From Thiofaba sp049322715 (GTDB lineage: Bacteria; Pseudomonadota; Gammaproteobacteria; Halothiobacillales; Halothiobacillaceae), in the NCBI GenBank assembly GCA_049322715.1, contig JBMOQP010000052.1, forward strand, positions 1-36,674: a stretch of DNA of 36,674 nucleotides, in the 5' to 3' direction. Both the position numbers and the translations under genes were made by a program. Shown here in pieces: positions 31,675 through 36,674 of the stretch. Below the pieces are notes generated by a model. The model made no database searches and was not told where the DNA came from. It saw only the letters and a list, made by a program, of their open reading frames with translations. Each line of letters starts with the position of its first letter. Positions within the stretch are counted from its first letter, which is position 1.

Positions 31675-32943
31675 GTGCCACGGCGCATCCTGAAAGCCCT
31701 TCTGATCGGCCTCTCCGGCGCCATGGTGGTCGCCCCCTGTCACGCGCAGGATCGGGTTCTGCTGGCTGGCGAGGCTGAACTGACCTTGTCTGTTGTGGAG
31801 GCGCAACAGCCGCGTGCCGTGCTGCTCTGGCTGCCCTCCGAGCATGGCGTGCAGGAGGGGCAGCGGCGGGTGGCCGAGGCGCTGGCGGCTCGCGGGATCG
31901 AGACCTGGCTGGCCGATCCGTTCGCCGCCTGGATGCTGCCCGTGAGCGAGAGCAGCCTTATGGAGCTGCCCGTCGACGGGCTGGCCCAGGCCATCGAGGC
32001 GGCTGCCGCGCAGGCTCCGGCCCCGCTGCTCGTGGTCAGCCACGACCGGGGTAGCGTGCCCGCGCTCGAGGCCCTGCGCCGCTGGCAGCTGTCCCATCCC
32101 GGCGATGCTCGCGTGCGCGGCGCCCTGCTCGTCACCCCCAACCTCTACCTGCAGACACCCGACCCCGGTCAGCCTGCGCGACTCAGTGCGGTGACCCGTC
32201 AAACCAACCTGCCGCTGTTCCTGATCCAGCCGGAGCTCTCGACCACTGCCCTGCGCCTGCCTGAGCTTCTGGAGGCCCTGGGCGGGGCGCGGGTCTACTG
32301 GCGCGGCGTGCCGGAGGCGCGCGACCGCTTCTTCTTCCGCCCGGACGCCACGCCTGAGGAAGTGGCCCAGGCCGGCCGTCTGCCCGGTTGGGTGGCGCAG
32401 GGCGTGCAGCGCCTGCTGCGTGAGAATGTCCCGTCCGCTGCCGCGGCGGCGGAGAGCGCCCCGGTCGAGCGGCCTGAGCTTCCGCGCCAGCGCGGCCTGG
32501 TGGCGGTCGGGGGGCGCCCCTTGCCGCCGGCCCTAGCCCTGCCGGGGCTGGACGGCGCGGGGCACGATCTTGCCGCCCTGCGTGGCAAGGTCGTGCTGGT
32601 GAACTTCTGGGCCAGCTGGTGCCCGCCCTGTGTGCACGAGATGCCGTCCATGCAGCAGCTCTGGTCCGACTGGGGAGCGAGTGGCTTCGAAATCCTGGCG
32701 GTCAACCTGGGCGAGAAGGAGACCGCCATGCGCGACTTCGTCGCCCGACACAAGCTCGGCTTCCCCATCCTGCTCGATCCTGCGCGCGCGGCGGCGAAGG
32801 CGTGGCGGATCTATGCCTACCCGACCAGCTTCCTCATCGATCGGCAGGGCCGCGTCCGTCTCGCGGTGGCCGGTGGCGTCGACTGGAACGAACCCGGTGT
32901 GCGGGCTAGCATCCGCGCCCTGCTCGACGAAGAAGGCAACTGA
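31675..32943 (+). CDS. Exported fusion of an alpha/beta-hydrolase-like domain and a TlpA thioredoxin
   Basis: This 422-residue protein begins MPRRILKALLIGLSGAMVVA, a signal peptide ending CHA. I chose GTG 31675 because AGGGGA lies four bases upstream and the signal peptide becomes typical; ATG 31645 adds ten residues. Residues about 30-255 resemble an alpha/beta hydrolase, but the nucleophile elbow reads SHDRG (122-126), with Asp instead of Ser. Residues 275-420 are a TlpA-like thioredoxin domain with VVLVNFWASWCPPC (Cys316, Cys319) and the cis-proline in YAYPTSF (about 383). It should reduce disulfides or act in cytochrome c maturation in the periplasm. The joining of these domains is unusual. 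Confidence 0.88.
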   Translation: MPRRILKALLIGLSGAMVVAPCHAQDRVLLAGEAELTLSVVEAQQPRAVLLWLPSEHGVQEGQRRVAEALAARGIETWLADPFAAWMLPVSESSLMELPVDGLAQAIEAAAAQAPAPLLVVSHDRGSVPALEALRRWQLSHPGDARVRGALLVTPNLYLQTPDPGQPARLSAVTRQTNLPLFLIQPELSTTALRLPELLEALGGARVYWRGVPEARDRFFFRPDATPEEVAQAGRLPGWVAQGVQRLLRENVPSAAAAAESAPVERPELPRQRGLVAVGGRPLPPALALPGLDGAGHDLAALRGKVVLVNFWASWCPPCVHEMPSMQQLWSDWGASGFEILAVNLGEKETAMRDFVARHKLGFPILLDPARAAAKAWRIYAYPTSFLIDRQGRVRLAVAGGVDWNEPGVRASIRALLDEEGN

Positions 32944-32945
32944 CC

Positions 32946-33443
32946 ATGGCCGACATTCTCATCCTCAACACCGGCGGCACCTTCAACAAGCGCTACGACG
33001 AGATTACGGGCGAGCTCTTCGTCCCCGCGGACGATCGGGCGGTGGAGTCGATTCTCTCCGAGTTGCGTGGCAACCTCGCCATCCGGCTGGCCGGGCTGGT
33101 CCACAAGGACAGCCTGGAGATGGACGACACCGATCGCGAGCAGATCGCACGGGCGATCCTCTCCGCAGGGGAGCGCAAGGTGCTGATCGTGCACGGCACC
33201 GACACCATGCACCTGACTGCCGCGCACCTCGAGGCGCGCTGTCCGGGGCGACGCATTGTGCTGACTGGGGCGATGAAGCCGTATGCCTATGATCGGCAGG
33301 AAGCGGCGGTCAACCTTGCCCTGAGCTTGGGCTGGCTCATCGCGGGCGAGGAGGATGGGGTGCATATCGGCATGCATGGCCTGGTGCGGCCGCATGCCGG
33401 CATTGTGAAGGACCGCGTGAACGGGGTGTTCAGGGCAGTCTGA
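32946..33443 (+). CDS. Single-domain asparaginase homologue
   Basis: This 165-residue protein corresponds to only the N-terminal domain of L-asparaginase I/II. It has the catalytic-threonine loop LNTGGTFNKRY at residues 7-17 and the second signature LIVHGTDTMHLTAAHLE. A full asparaginase has about 330 residues and uses residues from the second domain. This short form is seen in proteobacteria and may have another activity; I cannot say which. It begins two bases after the fusion gene stop and is probably co-transcribed. The conserved core is complete, so it does not look truncated by mutation. Confidence 0.88.
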   Translation: MADILILNTGGTFNKRYDEITGELFVPADDRAVESILSELRGNLAIRLAGLVHKDSLEMDDTDREQIARAILSAGERKVLIVHGTDTMHLTAAHLEARCPGRRIVLTGAMKPYAYDRQEAAVNLALSLGWLIAGEEDGVHIGMHGLVRPHAGIVKDRVNGVFRAV

Positions 33444-33453
33444 AGGGGGAGGG

Positions 33454-33487
33454 GGCGGGCTTGCGCAGGGAGTCGCTCGAGCCCGCC
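33454..33487. terminator. Hairpin between convergent genes
   Basis: GGCGGGCT (33454-33461) pairs with AGCCCGCC (33480-33487) around an 18-base loop, in the 52-bp gap between the asparaginase homologue and the convergent haem protein. There is no T-run, so termination is only possible. Confidence 0.4.
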
Positions 33488-33495
33488 TCCGATGC

Positions 33496-34056
33496 TCACA
33501 GCGGCGCGGTGATGGAGAACGCGCCGCGCAGCTCGCCGGCCTTGTAGCCGGTCGCCTTGTCCCCGGGGTAGAGGGCCTCGAGCTTGGCCTTGACCTCGGG
33601 CTTGATATCCTCACCATGGCAATTGAGGCACACCGGCATGGTGCCGATCGCCTTCATGTAGCGCAGGTGCGGCTTGCCGTCGATCTCGGTCACCTCGTGG
33701 AACTCGATGGTGTTCGGATCCTCGCCCTTGGCGCGGCGGGCGTCGAAGGCGGCCAGCACCTCGCGCTCCCAGTCCTGCGGCGCGGTGGCGCGCGGCTTGA
33801 GGCTGGTGCGGTGCACCTCGGCGCCGTATTTGCCGGACAACTCCTTCGCGATGGCAGGGGCCTTGCTGTGGCAGACCTCAATGGCAGCCACCGGGCCGCC
33901 GGCCTGCATGGCTTTCTCCAGCTCGCCCTTCAACGTGCCGCCGAATTCCTTGGCGATGGCGCGGGCCTGGTCGAGCCTGGCGGCCTCATCGGCCAGCACG
34001 GGAGCGGCGAGGGCCAGGGCCGCGGGCAGGATGGTCAGGATGGTCAGTCGCGACAT
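33496..34056 (-). CDS. DUF3365 c-type haem protein
   Basis: This 186-residue periplasmic protein has a signal peptide (MSRLTILTILPAALALAAPV, cleaved after LA) and one haem c site, CLNCH at 143-147, in MPVCLNCHGEDI. The surrounding residues (VCHSKAPAIAKELSGKYG near 61, VHRTSLKPRATAP, and YPGDKATGYKAGELRGAFSI at the end) are typical of DUF3365 (Tll0287-like) proteins, proposed as haem-based redox or gas sensors. ATG 34056 follows the strong ribosome-binding site AAGGAGAG; the longer frame has no signal peptide. It stands alone, divergent from cpdA. Confidence 0.9.
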   Translation of the reverse strand: MSRLTILTILPAALALAAPVLADEAARLDQARAIAKEFGGTLKGELEKAMQAGGPVAAIEVCHSKAPAIAKELSGKYGAEVHRTSLKPRATAPQDWEREVLAAFDARRAKGEDPNTIEFHEVTEIDGKPHLRYMKAIGTMPVCLNCHGEDIKPEVKAKLEALYPGDKATGYKAGELRGAFSITAPL

Positions 34057-34150
34057 GGGTCTCTCCTTGGGGCAATGACGGTTTGGGTGGGTCCGTGGGC
34101 AATGGTAGTTTGTCCTGCGCGGATCGTGCGCAATAACCACTTATGTACCC

Positions 34151-34882
34151 ATGAATTCCTTTTCTACCCTGCTTCAGCTGACCGACACACACCTGGGCGA
34201 TGCGGAGGATTTCCGTCTCTGGGGCCTGGCGGCCGATGAGTTGTTCCGGCGTGTGTTGGCGGATGCGCATGCGCGCTTCCCGCGCCCCGACCTGGTGGTG
34301 CATACGGGCGATGCGACCCATGATGCCGGGAGCCCCGCCCAGCGGCGGATCGAGGGGCTGCTCGCCGGGCTGGGAGGGGCGGTCGGCTGGACGCCGGGCA
34401 ATCATGACCTGCCCGAGGTCATGGCGGGCCAGCCCGAGGCTTTCTATCTGCCTGGTTGGCGCGTGTTGCTGGTCAACAGCCGCAAGCCGGGGGCGGTGGA
34501 GGGCCGGGTCGACGACGCGACTCTGGCCTGGCTGGATCGGGAACTGTGCGCGGCCGATGCGCCCGTGTTGCTCGGCCTGCACCATCCTCCCCTGCCGACG
34601 GGCACGCCCTGGCTGGATCGCATCGGGCTCGAGAACGCGGATGCCCTGTGGCGGGTGATCCGCCGCCACTCGAGGGTGCGGGCGATCATCCACGGCCATG
34701 CGCACATGGAGCGGACGACGCTGCATGAGGGGGTGCTGGTGCTGGGGACGCCGTCGACCAACGGGCAGTTCAGGCCGCTGTCCGTCGGGTTCGCGCTGGA
34801 CGGGCAGCCGCCCGGCTACCGCTGGCTGCGGCTTTACCGGGACGGGCGGCTGGAGAGCGGGGTGGTGAGGGTCGGGGGATAG
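34151..34882 (+). CDS. cpdA: 3',5'-cyclic AMP phosphodiesterase CpdA-like
   Basis: CpdA is a cytoplasmic metallophosphoesterase that hydrolyses cAMP to AMP. The 243 residues carry the full two-metal set: TDTH at 11-14, GDATHD at 53-58, GNHD at 83-86, HHPP at 144-147 and HGHAH at 181-185. The start LLQLTDTHLGDAEDF closely matches the CpdA opening QITDTHLF. The length is slightly short of E. coli CpdA (about 275). Class III phosphodiesterases vary in substrate, so cAMP is probable but not proven. The isolated cNMP-binding protein at 7967-8461 would fit the same pathway. Confidence 0.85.
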   Translation: MNSFSTLLQLTDTHLGDAEDFRLWGLAADELFRRVLADAHARFPRPDLVVHTGDATHDAGSPAQRRIEGLLAGLGGAVGWTPGNHDLPEVMAGQPEAFYLPGWRVLLVNSRKPGAVEGRVDDATLAWLDRELCAADAPVLLGLHHPPLPTGTPWLDRIGLENADALWRVIRRHSRVRAIIHGHAHMERTTLHEGVLVLGTPSTNGQFRPLSVGFALDGQPPGYRWLRLYRDGRLESGVVRVGG

Positions 34883-34916
34883 GTTTCCTCGGGACATCCG
34901 TGTCCGCGATGGAAAC
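34883..34916. terminator. Nested hairpin between cpdA and the DUF1134 gene
   Basis: GTTTCC (34883-34888) pairs with GGAAAC (34911-34916), and inside it GGACA (34892-34896) pairs with TGTCC (34901-34905) around TCCG. It begins at the cpdA stop and lies between convergent genes, so it may end both transcripts. Confidence 0.5.
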
Positions 34917-34928
34917 GCCAATCAAACC

Positions 34929-35519
34929 TCAGAACGGATTCCAGGACATGGTCGGGGTGAAGTGGATGTAGCCCACGTTCGCCCCCAGGCGCATGCCCAC
35001 CCCGACGCGCATCGGCGCGACCACGATGTTGCCGCTGCGCGCGTAGTTCATGCTCACCCCGCCGACGAAATAGGCGCTGCCGTCCACCCCCGCGAAGCGC
35101 TGGAACATCATGTCCGTGTCCGGCAGGTTGTAGATCAGGATGAAGACCTTGCCGGCGTTGGCGCCGAAGTCCCAGCCGATCGACGGCCCCTGCCAGTACA
35201 CCTTGCGCTTGTGACCGCTCTTGGTCACCAGTTCGCCCTGGCCGTAGCGAACCCCGGCGATGATCGCGCCGCCACCTTCCTCGCCGCGGATGTAGGCGTT
35301 CGGACGGCCCTGGTCCTTGAAGGCCTTGCTCATCACGTTGGCCAGCCCCTCCGCACCCTCGCCGAGGAAGTCGTTGGCCTCGCGCGCCATCTGGTCTTCG
35401 TCGTAGGTGTCCTGGGTGTTGATCTGCGACGGGCGGGCCGGCTCGCCGGAATGCTGGGGCGGTTCGCTGGCGCAGGCGCCGAGCAGGCCGGCGGCAAGCA
35501 GGATGGCAAGGCGTTTCAT
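34929..35519 (-). CDS. DUF1134/EipA-like envelope lipoprotein
   Basis: This 196-residue protein has a lipoprotein signal (MKRLAILLAAGLLGACAS, lipobox LGAC). It belongs by sequence to DUF1134: GEGAEGLANVMSKAFKDQGR, YIRGEEGGGAIIAGVRYGQG, and WQGPSIGWDFGANAGKVFIL. EipA of Brucella and Caulobacter, in this family, supports envelope integrity and forms a small beta-barrel; EipA itself is not necessarily a lipoprotein. The C-terminus ends TPTMSWNPF. It is transcribed away from dcd, with an AT-rich divergent promoter region between (35520-35649). Confidence 0.88.
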   Translation of the reverse strand: MKRLAILLAAGLLGACASEPPQHSGEPARPSQINTQDTYDEDQMAREANDFLGEGAEGLANVMSKAFKDQGRPNAYIRGEEGGGAIIAGVRYGQGELVTKSGHKRKVYWQGPSIGWDFGANAGKVFILIYNLPDTDMMFQRFAGVDGSAYFVGGVSMNYARSGNIVVAPMRVGVGMRLGANVGYIHFTPTMSWNPF

Positions 35520-35649
35520 GAGTGCGTCCTCTTAAACATGACTGTTTTAATGTAGCATGATCGGTTGACCCCGCCGGGTGCAGGAGGGGTCGGTCATGTC
35601 GCGGGCATCGTCGCGACAGGCGCGCGAATACCGTTCCCGGAGAGTGTTG

Positions 35650-36216
35650 ATGAGCATCAAGTCCGACCGCTGGATCCGTCGCATGGCGGAGCAACACGGC
35701 ATGATCGAGCCGTTCGAACCGAAGCAGGTGCGCGAGGCGCAGGGCCAGCGCATCATCTCCCACGGCACCTCCAGCTACGGTTACGACGTGCGCTGCGCGG
35801 ATGAGTTCCGCGTGTTCACCAACATCAACAGCACCATCGTCGACCCCAAGGCCTTCGATGAGAAGAGTCTGGTCGAGGTGAAATCGGACGTTTGCATCAT
35901 TCCGCCCAACTCCTTCGCCCTTGCGCGCACCGTGGAGTACTTCCGCATCCCGCGCAATGTGCTGACCATCTGCCTTGGCAAGTCGACCTATGCGCGCTGC
36001 GGCATCATCGTCAATGTCACGCCGCTTGAGCCGGAGTGGGAGGGGCACGTGACGCTGGAGTTCTCCAACACCACCCCGCTGCCCGCCAAGATCTACGCCA
36101 ACGAGGGTGTGGCGCAGATGCTGTTCCTCGAATCCGACGAGACCTGCGACGTTTCCTACAAGGATCGCGGCGGCAAGTACATGGGCCAGACCGGGGTCAC
36201 CCTGCCGCGGGCCTGA
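35650..36216 (+). CDS. dcd: dCTP deaminase
   Basis: Dcd deaminates dCTP to dUTP, which is then cleaved to dUMP for thymidylate synthesis. The 188-residue length is standard for proteobacterial Dcd. Motifs are MSIKSDRWIRRMAEQHGMIE at the start, SHGTSSYGYDVRCADEF, CLGKSTYARCGIIVNVTPLE (active-site region), and EGVAQMLFLESDE with the catalytic glutamate. ATG 35650 follows a GGAG site; the upstream frame has no homology. Its 3' end is followed at about 12 bases by mosaic repeat copy R, which probably serves as terminator. Confidence 0.97.
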   Translation: MSIKSDRWIRRMAEQHGMIEPFEPKQVREAQGQRIISHGTSSYGYDVRCADEFRVFTNINSTIVDPKAFDEKSLVEVKSDVCIIPPNSFALARTVEYFRIPRNVLTICLGKSTYARCGIIVNVTPLEPEWEGHVTLEFSNTTPLPAKIYANEGVAQMLFLESDETCDVSYKDRGGKYMGQTGVTLPRA

Positions 36217-36228
36217 TCCCGCCTTCCC

Positions 36229-36564
36229 CTCAGGGAAATGCTGCAAAAATCCATCCCTGGATTTTTGCAGCTCGGCTGATCCCTCCTCTCAAGCTCATCC
36301 GGCATCCCTGCCGGAAGGCCCTTTGGGCTTCAGCCTTCGAGAGCGTCACGGCACATGTCAACATCGTTGCATGGAGCAACGATGGAACGCCTTGCGTTCC
36401 CCGAAGGGATGGGGCCAGCCGCGACGGCCTCCGCAAATCAAGGGCTTACGCCCTTGTTTGAGCCGAGCGCCTCTCCCGCGGGCTCACGCCAGCTGCGCGT
36501 TAGGCCAGGACGAACCGTGGCTTCCATGCCCCGGGCAGGAACCGCTGAATTTTTCAGCGGTTCC
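36229..36564. repeat. Mosaic hairpin repeat, copy R (inverted relative to copy L)
   Basis: This element of about 336 bp fills the gap between dcd and the convergent gene at the window edge. In the plus strand it starts with the A5/T5 hairpin GCTGCAAAAATCCA-TCCC-TGGATTTTTGCAGC (36240-36271, given here as arms) and ends with a 13-bp hairpin (36537-36549/36553-36565, loop TTT) that runs into the stop codon of the last gene. Read on the minus strand it follows copy L block by block: the GGGGCATGGAAGCC block, TAACGCGCAGCTGGCGTGAG, CAAGGGC-GTAA-GCCCTTG (36438-36455), the GCCC/GGGC stem (36318-36328) and TGATCCCTCCTCTCAAG (36277-36293, plus strand). It lacks some of copy L's internal blocks. Confidence 0.9.
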
Positions 36565-36674
36565 TCAGGTCGCCGGCACGGGCTCGCGCAGGGAGATGCG
36601 CGGCCAGCCGCGGCGCACAGCCTCTGCGGACAGCACCTCGTCCGCATCCACTGCTACCGGATGGTCGACCCGCT
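36565..36674 (-). CDS. C-terminal fragment of an unidentified leftward protein
   Basis: The last 36 codons of a leftward gene are visible; the rest lies beyond the window. The end reads VDHPVAVDADEVLSAEAVRR and then GWPRISLREPVPAT, with a TGA stop at 36565-36567. Codon pattern and lack of stops support coding. I recognise no family. Its stop touches the end hairpin of repeat copy R. Confidence 0.5.
   Translation of the reverse strand, partial: RVDHPVAVDADEVLSAEAVRRGWPRISLREPVPAT

Noticed and set aside
32946..33443. Truncated, broken asparaginase gene
   Set aside because: The single domain ends cleanly with its motifs intact, and no remains of a second domain follow, so it looks like a natural short family member.

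Overview
This is a GC-rich proteobacterial chromosome segment. Gene content and order (glyA-nrdR-ribD, then ribE-ribBA-ribH-nusB-thiL-pgpA, EttA, RimO, Dcd, ExbB/ExbD/TonB, NnrS, an isolated cNMP-binding protein and a CpdA-like phosphodiesterase) fit a beta- or gammaproteobacterium, probably free-living and respiring. I cannot name the genus from sequence alone. No rRNA, tRNA, CRISPR array, transposase or phage gene was seen.

Layout. 1-58 is the start of a leftward gene (RMD1/DUF155-like). 59-703 is non-coding and holds a large mosaic hairpin repeat. 704-3088 holds a leftward lipoprotein and ettA. 3093-7905 is a rightward operon of three genes: a periplasmic VWA protein, a membrane coiled-coil protein with two FliM-like DIDALL peptides, and a protein joining a CheA-type Hpt/P2 front half to a degenerate chemoreceptor hairpin. 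This operon is the best candidate for an undescribed signalling system. 7967-9537 holds a cNMP-binding protein and an exported hydrolase. 9749-13884 is glyA-nrdR-NnrS-ribD. 13871-20664 is an insert relative to the usual rib cluster: a leftward chemoreceptor, rightward exbB-exbD-tonB, and a leftward Fur-controlled operon (outer-membrane barrel, FMN-binding protein, ApbE, cytochrome-b-like membrane protein). 20787-26176 is ribE-ribBA-ribH-nusB-thiL-pgpA with an opposing hypothetical gene. 26212-29010 holds a GT4/DUF2334 pair and two small envelope genes. 29237-31624 is a leftward DUF3579-rimO-DUF3565-moaB group. 31675-36216 holds an exported hydrolase/TlpA fusion, a one-domain asparaginase homologue, a c-type haem protein, cpdA, a DUF1134 lipoprotein and dcd. 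The window ends inside an unidentified leftward gene.

How genes connect. The rib genes make riboflavin. The nested ApbE/FMN-binding operon uses flavin outside the cytoplasm and carries a promoter with a Fur-like box, next to the TonB energiser. The cNMP-binding protein and CpdA hint at cyclic-nucleotide signalling.

Two sequence-level results stand out. First, three long intergenic elements (160-703, 29011-29236, 36229-36564) share one hairpin plan with compensatory base changes; they abut stop codons, and a related-looking hairpin cassette lies in frame inside tonB. Second, the 100-N gap inside ribE is flanked by an identical 127-bp sequence. Collapsing it restores an intact 219-residue gene, so the gap is very probably a scaffolding artefact.
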